The notes under the pieces were generated by a model. That model ran no database searches. It saw only the letters and a list, made by a program, of their open reading frames with translations, and had not been told where the DNA came from. Of a stretch of 10,651 bases of DNA, positions 1 through 7,453 are shown piece by piece (the first letter of the stretch is position 1; every line of letters starts with the position of its first letter). This DNA comes from Nitrosopumilales archaeon CG15_BIG_FIL_POST_REV_8_21_14_020_37_12. Its GTDB lineage: Archaea; Thermoproteota; Nitrososphaeria; Nitrososphaerales; Nitrosopumilaceae. The stretch covers positions 1 to 10,651 of the forward strand of contig PFFZ01000067.1 in NCBI GenBank assembly GCA_002781805.1, in the 5' to 3' direction. The translations under genes and the position numbers were made by a program.

Positions 1-1233
1 CCATCAGGAGTAAATAGCCCTGTCCGATACTTTGAGCCATATCCATTCTTTACTAAAAATTCAAATGGTGCATACATTTGGGACGAAGAGAACAAAAAAT
101 ACATTGATTTTTGCAATGGTTATGGGGCATTACTTTTGGGCCACAGACGAAAGGAGATAATTCAGGCAGTTTCAAAACAGATTGCTCGTGGAACCTTGTA
201 TTGTACCCCGACTAAATCTGAGATTGAACTATCTAAACTAATTATTGGCAATTATCCATCAATCGATAAGGTTCGCCTTGTAAATACCGGTGGTGAAGCT
301 ACAATGACTGCAATTCGTCTTGCACGAGGATTTACAAAAAAGAAAAAAATTATAAAATTTGAAGGATGCTATCATGGCGCCCATGACTCTGTACTTGTAA
401 AGGCAGGCTCTGGCTCTGCACATAATGGCATATCTGTATCTGATGGCGGATTAGACGAGGTATCAAAAAACACACTGGTTGTCCAATACAACAACGTACA
501 AGATCTAGTGCAGACAATCAGAAAGAATAAAGATATAGCTGGCGTAATCGTGGAACCCATTCTTGCAAACATGGGGCTGATCCTGCCTAAAGATAATTTC
601 CTCTCTGAGATTAGAAAAATCACAAAAGAAAATGACATTCCTCTAATATTTGACGAAGTTGTTACTGGATTTCGTGTATCTCCAGGTGGTGCACAGAAGC
701 ACTTTGGAATAAAACCTGACATTACGACACTCGGAAAAGCATTGGGAAATGGGTTTGCAATTGCAGCAGTTGGAGGAAGAAAAGAGATAATGGACTTGCT
801 TTCTCCTGGGGGCAAAGTTTACCAGGCAAGTACTTTTGCAGGAAATCCAGTATCGGTAAGTGCTGCCATAAGTTCCATTAAGACAATAAACAAAATTAAA
901 AACAAGCTATACTCCAAACTTGAAAAATACACTCTGCGATTTACCCAATCCTTGGATGATATGGCAACTGATATGAAGATTCCTCACCAGATAAACTCTG
1001 CATCTTCAATGTTTCAGATTTTTTTTACGGCAGAACCTGTAGTTGACTATCAAACATCAAAAGATGCAGATTCCAAAAAATTCCAAAAATTATTCCACTC
1101 GCTTCTAAGACAGGGAATGTTTATTGCCCCCTCGCAGTTTGAGGTCGTATTTTTGTCCGACTCTCATACTTCTGCTGATCTTAACAGAACTCTAGATGCA
1201 TATGAGATTGCACTAAAATCGGTGAAGAATTGA
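1..1233 (+). CDS. hemL: Glutamate-1-semialdehyde 2,1-aminomutase, 5' end outside window
   Basis: This PLP enzyme converts glutamate-1-semialdehyde to 5-aminolevulinate, the last step of the C5 route into tetrapyrroles, in the cytoplasm. The frame is open from base 1, and its first codons read PSGVNSPVR, matching the conserved GGVNSPVR near the N-terminus of the family. Only about 20 residues should be missing from a usual length of about 430; 410 are present. Other landmarks are GAYIWD, the phosphate-loop region NTGGEATMTAIRLARG, FEGCYHGAHD, the cofactor aspartate in FDEVVTGFR, and TLGKALGNG with the Schiff-base lysine encoded at 736-738, followed by YQASTFAGNP. Class III aminotransferases look alike, but the specific motifs and the adjoining hemC make HemL the clear choice. 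Its TGA stop overlaps the hemC start by four bases. hemA and hemB are not visible and may lie upstream. Confidence 0.96.
   Translation, partial: PSGVNSPVRYFEPYPFFTKNSNGAYIWDEENKKYIDFCNGYGALLLGHRRKEIIQAVSKQIARGTLYCTPTKSEIELSKLIIGNYPSIDKVRLVNTGGEATMTAIRLARGFTKKKKIIKFEGCYHGAHDSVLVKAGSGSAHNGISVSDGGLDEVSKNTLVVQYNNVQDLVQTIRKNKDIAGVIVEPILANMGLILPKDNFLSEIRKITKENDIPLIFDEVVTGFRVSPGGAQKHFGIKPDITTLGKALGNGFAIAAVGGRKEIMDLLSPGGKVYQASTFAGNPVSVSAAISSIKTINKIKNKLYSKLEKYTLRFTQSLDDMATDMKIPHQINSASSMFQIFFTAEPVVDYQTSKDADSKKFQKLFHSLLRQGMFIAPSQFEVVFLSDSHTSADLNRTLDAYEIALKSVKN
1221..1225 (+). promoter_or_regulatory. Ribosome binding site deciding the hemC TTG start
   Basis: GGTGA lies inside the end of hemL, four bases before TTG at 1230. 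It is complementary to the usual archaeal 16S 3' end (ATCACCTCC). No in-frame ATG or GTG lies nearby, and the family motif IGARGSQLSLAQ begins five residues after the TTG. The start is therefore essentially fixed by the protein sequence, and this site explains how it is read. Confidence 0.7.
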
Positions 1234-2165
1234 AGTATGTAATCGGAGCAAGAGGAAGCCAACTATCTCTTGCACAAACAAACTGGGTTATTGCTGAACT
1301 AAAAAAAACACATCCACAAATAGATTTTGAAATCAAAACAATAAAGACGCAAGGCGATACTGATGCAAGGCCTCTTTTTACCATCAACCAAAAAGGAATA
1401 TTTGAAAAAGAAATTGACAGGGCAGTTGCACAAAAAGAAGTTGATTTTGCAGTACACAGTCTCAAAGATGTCCCATCACAGCTAGACGAAAGTCTTGTTT
1501 TAGCTTGCATTCCAAAAAGAGAGGCAGTAAATGACGTGTTTATCTCATCAGATGGCTCTACGCTTGAGACAATAAAATCAAGTGCTGTGATTGGTACAAG
1601 CTCACTTCGACGAGCAGTACAAATATCCAGAAAACGGCCTGATGTCACAGTAAAGCCAATCCGTGGCAATATTGAAACAAGAATAAACAAAATATCTGCG
1701 GGAAAATACGATGCAGTCGTACTTGCTCAAGCTGGACTTTTGAGACTTGGAGTTGACGTAAAGTTTGCTCCCTTAACAATCAAAGATTTTTCTCCCTCAC
1801 CTGGTCAGGGGGCATTGGCAATTGTGGCTAGAAAAGACGATACTGCAACAATTCAAATGCTTGAAAAAATTGAAGATAATGATTCTAGATTAGAGATAGA
1901 AGCAGAACGAGCTCTGTCTGACTATGTTGATTCTGGATGTAGATTTCCTGTAGGCGCATATGCAAAGTCAAACGGCGATGATATGACTATTGATGTAAGT
2001 GCGTTCTCCGTTGATGGCAAGCAGTCATTGTTTGTTACAAAGACTGGTCCAAAAAACAATCCTCGTCTTCTGGGAACAAGTGCTGGAAAAGAACTGCGCG
2101 AAAAAGGAGTAAATGACCTTGCATTAAATTGGAGAGAGAAGGTGGAGGAATGGAATACGAAATGA
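1230..2165 (+). CDS. hemC: Porphobilinogen deaminase (hydroxymethylbilane synthase)
   Basis: The enzyme polymerises four porphobilinogen molecules into hydroxymethylbilane, using a covalently bound dipyrromethane primer. The 311-residue length is normal for the family. Landmarks are IGARGSQLSLAQ (residues 5-16), HSLKD (76-80, with the catalytic aspartate D80), GTSSLRR (122-128), RGNIETR (145-151), SPSPGQGALAI (188-198) and SGCRFPVGAYA (235-245). C237 in the last of these is the expected cofactor-attachment cysteine. The start is TTG; its last two bases and the following A form the hemL TGA (TTGA overlap), so translation is probably coupled. The product feeds HemD two genes downstream. The gene's end overlaps the next gene by 4 or 16 bases, depending on that gene's start. 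Confidence 0.97.
   Translation: MKYVIGARGSQLSLAQTNWVIAELKKTHPQIDFEIKTIKTQGDTDARPLFTINQKGIFEKEIDRAVAQKEVDFAVHSLKDVPSQLDESLVLACIPKREAVNDVFISSDGSTLETIKSSAVIGTSSLRRAVQISRKRPDVTVKPIRGNIETRINKISAGKYDAVVLAQAGLLRLGVDVKFAPLTIKDFSPSPGQGALAIVARKDDTATIQMLEKIEDNDSRLEIEAERALSDYVDSGCRFPVGAYAKSNGDDMTIDVSAFSVDGKQSLFVTKTGPKNNPRLLGTSAGKELREKGVNDLALNWREKVEEWNTK
2141..2149 (+). promoter_or_regulatory. Ribosome binding site for SUMT gene
   Basis: GGTGGAGGA contains both a GGTG core and a GGAGG core within the last codons of hemC. The GGTGG part ends four bases before ATG 2150, the same spacing as at hemC. The GGAGG part ends 13 bases before ATG 2162, which is long. This favours 2150, although the ATGA overlap at 2162 remains possible. 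Confidence 0.55.
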
Positions 2166-2902
2166 CAGGCAAAGTCTATCTAGTAGGTGCCGGTCCTGGC
2201 GATCATAAACTCATCACTCTACGCGCTGTAGAGTTAATTCAGCACGCCGATGTTGTTCTCTATGACCGACTAGTTAGCAAAAAAATACTTTCCATGATTC
2301 CAAAAAAAGCCGAAAAGGTCTATGTTGGTCGTGCAGTGGGCGATGACACAACTCATCAAGATACTACAAATGATTTAATGGTAAAATATGCAAAATCTAA
2401 AAAAAATGTGGTCAGACTAAAGGGCGGGGATCCAATAATTTTTGGTCGAGGTGGTGAAGAGGCAGAATTTCTCAAATCACACAAAATAAAATATGAAATT
2501 GTACCGGGAATCACATCTGGAATTGGCTCTGCAACATATGCTGGGATTCCACTAACACATAGGAAACACGCGTCATCTGTTGTGTTTGTGACAGGACATG
2601 AAGATCCTGAAAAGAAAAAAGAGATTGTAAAATGGAAACGACTTGCAAAGTCTGTTGATACTATTGTGATCATGATGGGTTTGTCTAGGATCGACATCAT
2701 ATGCAAACAGCTTGTTGCTGGTGGAATGGATAAAAGTACTCCTGTGGCAGTAATCCAAAACGGAACTACTCCTCAACAAAAAATGATTACTGGAACAGTA
2801 TCTAATATAGCAAAACTTGTAAAACAAAACAAGATTGTACCTCCAACTAATATTATTATAGGAAATGTCGTTGAGTTATCAAAAACAATAGGGTGGAAAT
2901 GA
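2150..2902 (+). CDS. cobA: Uroporphyrinogen-III C-methyltransferase (SUMT)
   Basis: This SAM-dependent enzyme methylates uroporphyrinogen III at C2 and C7 to give precorrin-2, the precursor of siroheme, of heme by the archaeal siroheme route, and of cobalamin. With the ATG at 2150 it is 250 residues long, a single-domain form without the CysG dehydrogenase/chelatase domain and without a HemD fusion. Motifs in order are VGAGPGD (12-18), VLYDRLVS (36-43), VGRAVGDD (59-66), VRLKGGDPIIFGRGGEE (88-104, SAM-binding core), VPGITSGIGSATYAGIPLTHR (118-138), VTGHE (147-151), MMGLSRI (175-181) and the AVIQNGTTPQQ segment (200-210). The usual PGDP reads PGDH here. TTG 2129 is less likely as start because it adds residues before the conserved fold. 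ATG 2162 overlaps the hemC stop as ATGA and is a real alternative, giving a product beginning MTGKVYLVGAGPGD. The gene is also called sumT. Confidence 0.95.
   Translation: MEYEMTGKVYLVGAGPGDHKLITLRAVELIQHADVVLYDRLVSKKILSMIPKKAEKVYVGRAVGDDTTHQDTTNDLMVKYAKSKKNVVRLKGGDPIIFGRGGEEAEFLKSHKIKYEIVPGITSGIGSATYAGIPLTHRKHASSVVFVTGHEDPEKKKEIVKWKRLAKSVDTIVIMMGLSRIDIICKQLVAGGMDKSTPVAVIQNGTTPQQKMITGTVSNIAKLVKQNKIVPPTNIIIGNVVELSKTIGWK
2891..2896 (+). promoter_or_regulatory. Ribosome binding site for hemD
   Basis: GGGTGG in the last codons of the SUMT gene contains a GGTG core eight bases before the hemD ATG at 2904. It supports continued translation of the operon across the one-base gap between stop and start. 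Confidence 0.5.
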
Positions 2903-2903
2903 T

Positions 2904-3704
2904 ATGCTTGATGGAAAGACGCTGGCAATAACTCGCTCAAAAGACGATGCTGCAGAATTCATTGATCTTGCAAAACAAAATCATGCAAATGCTATCGCAT
3001 TGCCCACAATCGAGCTTGTTAGCAAGGGGGAAAAAATTGTAGATGAGTTTTTGGACTCTATCTCAAAATACAATCCTGACTATTCCGTGTTTATGAGCTC
3101 AAAAGCAGTAAAACTTCTCTTTGATACTGCAAGACAGACAGGAAAACATGAAAAATTACAACTTGCAATTTCAAACACCATGGTGATGTCAGTTGGTCCA
3201 AAGACTACACTGGCACTTGAAAATGAGGGTATCAAAGTGAATTACCAGCCTACAACATATTCATCAGTGGGAGTTGGGGAAGAATTTACAAAAATCAACG
3301 CTTTTGGAAAAAAAGTAATTGTGCCGCGTAGTGGGGCTTCAACACCTTTCTTAAAAGAACTATTGAACAAAATTGGAATTGATGTTCTGGAAATTCATCT
3401 GTATGACGTTTGTGCATTTCGGGATACCAGTCACTGGAATGAGTTTAGGGAGTTGTTTTCTGGAAACAAAATTGATGGAATAGTTTTTACCTCTGCCTCC
3501 TCAGTTCGTGGTTTTTTTGAGATCATGTCAAAAGACTATGATGAATCAAAGCTAATTGAGAGTCTCAAGAGGATACCCATTGTTGCAATTGGCCCATTTA
3601 CTGCAGATGAGCTCAAAAAATTTAATATTGAAAACCATGTATCTGAGGTTCATACTGTTTCTGGATCTTTTGATACCTTGAAGATGGCATTATCTCATTC
3701 ATAA
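2904..3704 (+). CDS. hemD: Uroporphyrinogen-III synthase
   Basis: The enzyme closes and isomerises hydroxymethylbilane to uroporphyrinogen III, the substrate of the SUMT encoded just upstream. The family is poorly conserved, but the two-lobed pattern is clear over 266 residues. Lobe one opens with LAITRS (7-12) and IALPTIEL (31-38), followed by YSVFMSSKAVKLLFD (60-74) and MSVGPKTTLALENEGI (95-110). The hinge is VNYQPTTYSSVGV (112-124). The other lobe carries KVIVPRSGAS (137-146), VLEIHLYDV (161-169), GIVFTSASSVRGFFE (192-206) and IVAIGPFTADEL (226-237), ending in HTVSGSFDTLKMAL. ATG 2904 follows the SUMT stop by one base. It is the last gene of the operon: a T-rich tract and a promoter for the next gene follow. 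Confidence 0.94.
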   Translation: MLDGKTLAITRSKDDAAEFIDLAKQNHANAIALPTIELVSKGEKIVDEFLDSISKYNPDYSVFMSSKAVKLLFDTARQTGKHEKLQLAISNTMVMSVGPKTTLALENEGIKVNYQPTTYSSVGVGEEFTKINAFGKKVIVPRSGASTPFLKELLNKIGIDVLEIHLYDVCAFRDTSHWNEFRELFSGNKIDGIVFTSASSVRGFFEIMSKDYDESKLIESLKRIPIVAIGPFTADELKKFNIENHVSEVHTVSGSFDTLKMALSHS

Positions 3705-3727
3705 TTCTCTTCTGAACTACTGTTTTT
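3705..3727 (+). terminator. Possible T-rich archaeal terminator after hemD
   Basis: Directly after the hemD stop, the non-template strand carries a pyrimidine run (TTCTCTTCT) and then a five-T tract at 3723-3727. Archaeal RNA polymerase commonly stops at such T tracts without a hairpin, and none is evident here. It sits at the end of the operon and before a new promoter, where termination is expected. The tract is short, so the call is weak. Confidence 0.35.
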
Positions 3728-3794
3728 GATTGACCGCCCTCTGCCTAGGTGCAAATCACGAGTTTTAGGAATTTCATAATAATGATAAACAAGG

Positions 3795-3803
3795 TTTTAA
3801 TAT
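3795..3803 (+). promoter_or_regulatory. TATA-like box for the PKD-repeat gene
   Basis: TTTTAATAT resembles the archaeal TATA box. It lies 29 bases before the GTG codon at 3824, the spacing expected for a leaderless transcript starting at that codon. It is only 23 bases before ATG 3818, which is short. The box lies downstream of the GTG at 3749 and ATG at 3782, arguing against those as starts. Confidence 0.5.
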
Positions 3804-3823
3804 CTGGTTACAAAAGAATGTGC

Positions 3824-5920
3824 GTGAAATTATCAATCTTACTGTCTTTAACTTTTGCCGTGTTTTTAATTGGTAGTGCATCATACTCCTTTGCCCAAAT
3901 AACAAACTCTGTGAATGTGGAAGAGAATAAACTCGTGACTCTAATCGGAGAAGGTTATGATGCTGATGAAGAGGAACTTGTATTCAAGTGGGTTCAAATT
4001 GGTGGCGAACCTGTAACCCTATCGTCATACAATATTCCGCAACCTACCTTTATGGCTCCAAAAGTCATTAATGGGGAAATCAAGGTTTTAACTTTTGAAT
4101 TAACTGTAACTGATCCAATTGGTGCTAGTAATTCTGATATAATTGAAATTGTTGTAAATCCAGTTAATCATGTTCCTTTTGTTGATGCAGGAAATGATCT
4201 ACTTGCATTGCCAACAATTAATGCAATGAGTATCATCCCAACTGTCTCTGATGCTGATGATGATGTTCTGTCTTATTCTTGGAAGCAACTCTCTGGACAA
4301 GATGCGGACTTGGATTATACTACACAAAAGCACCTTACCATACTTCCTATGTATCTTGATTTTTCTGATCTAGAACCAATGGTTTTTGAAATTACTGTAA
4401 ATGATGGATTTGGTGGTATTGCTAGTGATACCGTAAATGTATTCCCATTTACTGGATTGCTTGACAATAAACGTATTTCAGTCTCTGCAGGTCCTCTTCA
4501 AACCGTAACTGAGGGTGATACTGTAACATTACGTGCTACTGGACAAACATTGGATGGCAAGCCAATAAGCTACTCTTGGGTTCAATTAATTGGAGTCCCT
4601 GCAACACTAAGTGCTTTTAACGGACAGGAAGTTCAGTTTGTAGCTCCTGCAGTTGGTGGAACTGAAAAACTCTTATCATTCCAAGTAACTGGTTATTCTC
4701 CTGGTAATGGTTGGGCAAATGCATTAGCATTAGTAAAAGTTATTCCATCTAATGGTGCCCCAATTGCTAATGCAGGTGCAGATCAAACTGTATTTGGAAA
4801 TACACTTGTAAAACTTGAGGGAACTGGTACTGATCCTGACGGTGAAAAACTAAAGTACTCATGGGCTCAAAAATCAGGACCTTCCATGACAGTTTATGAA
4901 CGTGCATCATTTTCTGTTTACTTTACAACTCCACATGTTTCTGCAACACAGGAACTTGTCTTTGAATTAACCGTCACTGATCCTAATGGCAATTATGATA
5001 CTGATGAAGTGACCATTACCATAACCAATGTGAATTCTCCTCCAAGAGCATTTGCTGGCTCTGATAAACGAGTAATTGGTGGCTCTCAAGTAGAAATCAT
5101 CGGTAATGGCGTTGACCCTGATGGCGATCCTCTAACATACCAGTGGAAACAGATCTTTGGTGAATTCGTAGAATTTGATGCAACAAGTCCCTCCTTTACG
5201 TTTACTGCTCCTAAAGTGCTACCAACTGATTCTAAACGTCTAGAATTCCAGTTAACTGTCACTGATCCAAGTGGCAAGAGTGGAATTGATAATGTTGTAA
5301 TCTTTGCAGTTCCAGAAAATGGTGCACCAACTGCTAATGCTGGTACCGATCAAACTGTGGATGAAAATGCTCTAGTCAACATTATGTGTTCTGGAAGCGA
5401 TCCTGATAACGATGCTATCACTTTTTCATGGGAATCTTCTGATGTACAAGTCGTTCCAAGCAATAACGCAATAGCCACATTTATGGCTCCATCAGTTGTA
5501 TCTGATACTAAACTAACCTTGACATGCACTGTAAGTGATGGAAGATACTTTTCATCAGACAGCATGATTGTAACTGTAGTAAACACACTCAATTTGGATA
5601 TAGTTGCTGATGCAGGCGAGGATAGAATAGTAAATGAGAATGTCAAAGTTTCACTGGATGGCAGTGCAAGCTATGATCCTGAGGAGCAAAACCTCTCTTA
5701 CCGCTGGACTCAAGTTTCAGGAGAAACAGTAACGCTGTCTTCTGCTACAACTACGACCCCATCATTTACCAGTCCTGTTGTTGCAAATGGAGAAATCAAA
5801 GTCTTGACATTTGAACTCAAGGTATATGATGATAATGGAAGATCAGCAGTTGACACTGTAACCGTTACAGTCGATCCAGTCAACTCTTCACCTGAGGCGA
5901 CAGCTTCAGCAAGACAATAA
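3824..5920 (+). CDS. Secreted PKD/Ig-like repeat protein
   Basis: The product is probably an extracellular structural or adhesive protein; no enzymatic motif is visible. From GTG 3824 it has 698 residues: a signal peptide (1-24, hydrophobic core LSILLSLTFAVFLIG, likely cleavage SFA|Q), then seven beta-sandwich repeats of about 90 residues starting near 26, 118, 219, 313, 408, 502 and 593. Each repeat carries variants of three marks: an acidic loop like DPDGD before LxYxW, a short segment ending in AP, and LxFELTVTDPxG. Linkers read like NxAPxANAGxDQ. These fit the PKD/K319-like Ig fold, in which acidic loops often bind calcium. No C-terminal membrane helix or lipobox is seen, so it may be released or bound to the S-layer. 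ATG 3818 would add two residues and is the main alternative start. Longer starts at 3749 or 3782 would put charged residues before the signal peptide and begin before the TATA box. Confidence 0.85.
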   Translation: MKLSILLSLTFAVFLIGSASYSFAQITNSVNVEENKLVTLIGEGYDADEEELVFKWVQIGGEPVTLSSYNIPQPTFMAPKVINGEIKVLTFELTVTDPIGASNSDIIEIVVNPVNHVPFVDAGNDLLALPTINAMSIIPTVSDADDDVLSYSWKQLSGQDADLDYTTQKHLTILPMYLDFSDLEPMVFEITVNDGFGGIASDTVNVFPFTGLLDNKRISVSAGPLQTVTEGDTVTLRATGQTLDGKPISYSWVQLIGVPATLSAFNGQEVQFVAPAVGGTEKLLSFQVTGYSPGNGWANALALVKVIPSNGAPIANAGADQTVFGNTLVKLEGTGTDPDGEKLKYSWAQKSGPSMTVYERASFSVYFTTPHVSATQELVFELTVTDPNGNYDTDEVTITITNVNSPPRAFAGSDKRVIGGSQVEIIGNGVDPDGDPLTYQWKQIFGEFVEFDATSPSFTFTAPKVLPTDSKRLEFQLTVTDPSGKSGIDNVVIFAVPENGAPTANAGTDQTVDENALVNIMCSGSDPDNDAITFSWESSDVQVVPSNNAIATFMAPSVVSDTKLTLTCTVSDGRYFSSDSMIVTVVNTLNLDIVADAGEDRIVNENVKVSLDGSASYDPEEQNLSYRWTQVSGETVTLSSATTTTPSFTSPVVANGEIKVLTFELKVYDDNGRSAVDTVTVTVDPVNSSPEATASARQ
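3899..5875 (+). repeat. Seven tandem PKD/Ig-like domain repeats
   Basis: Approximate units are 3899-4162, 4175-4444, 4478-4744, 4760-5029, 5045-5311, 5327-5584 and 5600-5875. They are similar in protein sequence but diverged in DNA, so this is an old domain array rather than a recent tandem duplication. Units 4 and 5 are closest to the consensus (DPDGE/DPDGD, LTVTDPNG/LTVTDPSG). Unit 2 lacks the usual NAGxDQ opening (DAGNDLL instead) and unit 3 lacks most acidic loop residues. The repeat boundaries come from motif spacing, not an alignment program. Confidence 0.75.
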
Positions 5921-5922
5921 TC

Positions 5923-5942
5923 TTGAATTTTTTACAATTCAA
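5923..5942 (+). terminator. Hairpin with T run after the PKD-repeat gene
   Basis: TTGAATT (5923-5929) pairs with AATTCAA (5936-5942) around a six-base loop. A six-T run (5928-5933) begins in the left arm. It starts two bases after the stop codon. The T run is what an archaeal terminator would need; the hairpin is AT-rich and of modest strength. Confidence 0.45.
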
Positions 5943-6000
5943 ATGCTGACTAGAATATTTTAGCTCAAGCTATTTAGCTATGCCTATTTTTCCTCATGTA

Positions 6001-6010
6001 TTTATAATAT
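6001..6010 (+). promoter_or_regulatory. TATA box of the suf operon
   Basis: TTTATAATAT is the clearest TATA-like box in the window. It begins 28 bases before ATG 6029, as expected for a leaderless sufB mRNA. A GGAG at 6014-6017, five bases before TTG 6023, would be a ribosome binding site only if transcription began further upstream. The rest of the 5943-6000 gap is AT-rich, and I see no operator or riboswitch in it. Confidence 0.6.
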
Positions 6011-6028
6011 AACGGAGTTATCTTGAGC

Positions 6029-7429
6029 ATGGCAACAGAAAATCTAGACATGGATTATTCAAAATATGATTTTAAAGATTCTACAGAATTGTACGTTCAC
6101 CTTAGCAAGAAAGGTCTGTCTAAGGAAACAGTAATTGGCATCAGTAAGATGAAAGATGAGCCTCAATGGATGCTTGATTTTAGATTACGTTCCTATGAAA
6201 TTTTCATGAAAAAGCCAATGCCAACTTGGGGTGGAGATCTTAGCCCTATAGATTTTCAAAATATCTATTACTATGCAAAAGCATCCGAGAAAGCCGAAAA
6301 GAACTGGGATGATGTTCCAGCAGACGTCAAGAATACTTTTGAGAAGCTAGGCATTCCAGAGGCTGAAAAGAAATTCCTTGCAGGAGTTGGTGCACAATAC
6401 GAATCAGAAGTGGTATATCACAATCTTAGAGAAGACCTTCAAAAACAAGGTGTTCTCTTTTTGGATACTGACTCTGCTCTAAAAGAACAACCAGAGATTT
6501 TCAAAAAGTATTTCGGAAAAATTATCCCTCCAGAAGATAACAAGTTTGCTGCATTAAACAGCGCAGTCTGGAGCGGCGGATCATTCATTTATGTTCCACC
6601 AGGTGTTAAAGTTGACATGCCGTTGCAGGCATATTTCAGAATAAATGCTGAAAACATTGGTCAGTTTGAGAGAACTTTGATTATTGTTGATGAGGGTGCT
6701 GAAGTTCATTACATTGAGGGTTGTACTGCACCAGTTTATTCATCAGAATCATTACACTCTGCAGTAGTAGAACTAGTTGCACACAAGGATGCAAAGCTCC
6801 GATACACAACAATACAAAACTGGAGCAATGATGTATACAATCTTGTAACAAAGAGAGCATATGCCTATGAGGGTGCCACGGTAGAGTGGATTGATGGAAA
6901 CATTGGAAGCAAACTAACAATGAAGTATCCTGGCGTCTATCTTATGGGTGAGCGAGCATATGGTGAAACACTATCTATTGCATTTGCAGGCAAGGGACAA
7001 CATCAAGACACTGGCGCAAAAATGGTTCACTTGGCTCCAAACACTACTTCAAAGATTACCTCAAAATCTGTCAGCAGATTAGACGGACGTTCTACATACC
7101 GAGGACTGTTAAATGTAGCAAAGGGTGCAACAAATGTAAAATCAACCGTACGATGCGATGCATTGCTTTTAGACGATACATCAAAAACTGATACATATCC
7201 TTACATGGAAATTAACCAGGAAGATGCAACCATTACACATGAAGCAACAGTAGGAAAAATTGGAGATGAGCAAATTTTCTATCTTATGACCAGAGGATTT
7301 ACCGAAGAAGAAGCATTATCTCTAATTGTAAATGGATTCATGGAACCATTCACTAAAGAACTGCCAATGGAATATGCTGTAGAGCTAAACCGACTCATAA
7401 AGCTAGAAATGGATGATTCGGTGGGATAA
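6029..7429 (+). CDS. sufB: Fe-S cluster assembly scaffold protein SufB
   Basis: SufB is the core of the SufBCD scaffold, where iron and SufS-derived sulfur are built into a nascent cluster in the cytoplasm. The product has 466 residues, typical for SufB. The N-terminal helical part carries [16 protein letters not shown], followed by the beta-helix entry [22 protein letters not shown]. Key residues are C232 in IEGCTAP (matching the sulfur-receiving cysteine of E. coli SufB, C254), C376 in [10 protein letters not shown], and H404/E405 in [30 protein letters not shown] and [13 protein letters not shown] close the family signature. ATG 6029 was chosen because it fits leaderless transcription from the TATA box at 6001; TTG 6023 would add two residues. 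sufD follows after 24 bases. No sufC lies beside it. Confidence 0.97.
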   Translation: MATENLDMDYSKYDFKDSTELYVHLSKKGLSKETVIGISKMKDEPQWMLDFRLRSYEIFMKKPMPTWGGDLSPIDFQNIYYYAKASEKAEKNWDDVPADVKNTFEKLGIPEAEKKFLAGVGAQYESEVVYHNLREDLQKQGVLFLDTDSALKEQPEIFKKYFGKIIPPEDNKFAALNSAVWSGGSFIYVPPGVKVDMPLQAYFRINAENIGQFERTLIIVDEGAEVHYIEGCTAPVYSSESLHSAVVELVAHKDAKLRYTTIQNWSNDVYNLVTKRAYAYEGATVEWIDGNIGSKLTMKYPGVYLMGERAYGETLSIAFAGKGQHQDTGAKMVHLAPNTTSKITSKSVSRLDGRSTYRGLLNVAKGATNVKSTVRCDALLLDDTSKTDTYPYMEINQEDATITHEATVGKIGDEQIFYLMTRGFTEEEALSLIVNGFMEPFTKELPMEYAVELNRLIKLEMDDSVG

Positions 7430-7453
7430 TCCTACTCTCCACGTCTGAATAAC

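Noticed and set aside
136..138. TTG as the start of hemL
   Set aside because: The frame upstream is open to base 1 and encodes the conserved HemL N-terminal motifs NSPVR and GAYIWD, so the real start is outside the window.
372..815. Minus-strand open frame of 147 codons opposite hemL
   Set aside because: It is fully antisense to conserved hemL motifs, including the PLP-lysine region, and shows no family resemblance.
1181..1690. Minus-strand open frame of 169 codons across hemL/hemC
   Set aside because: It lies opposite the well-supported hemC, has no recognisable motif or promoter, and is the kind of antisense frame produced by hemC codon use.
3749..3751. GTG (and ATG 3782) as the start of the PKD-repeat gene
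   Set aside because: Both precede the TATA-like box at 3795, lack a ribosome binding site and would put a charged extension before the signal peptide.
3899..5875. Possible CRISPR-like or satellite array, given the repetitive look
   Set aside because: The periodicity is about 270 bases, in frame, and conserved only at protein level; it is a domain-repeat coding region.
5961..5980. TAGCT/AGCTA inverted repeat followed by another TAGCTA, considered as a terminator or operator
   Set aside because: The stem is at most four or five AT-rich pairs with a tiny loop and no clear T tract at the right place; in AT-rich DNA this is expected by chance.
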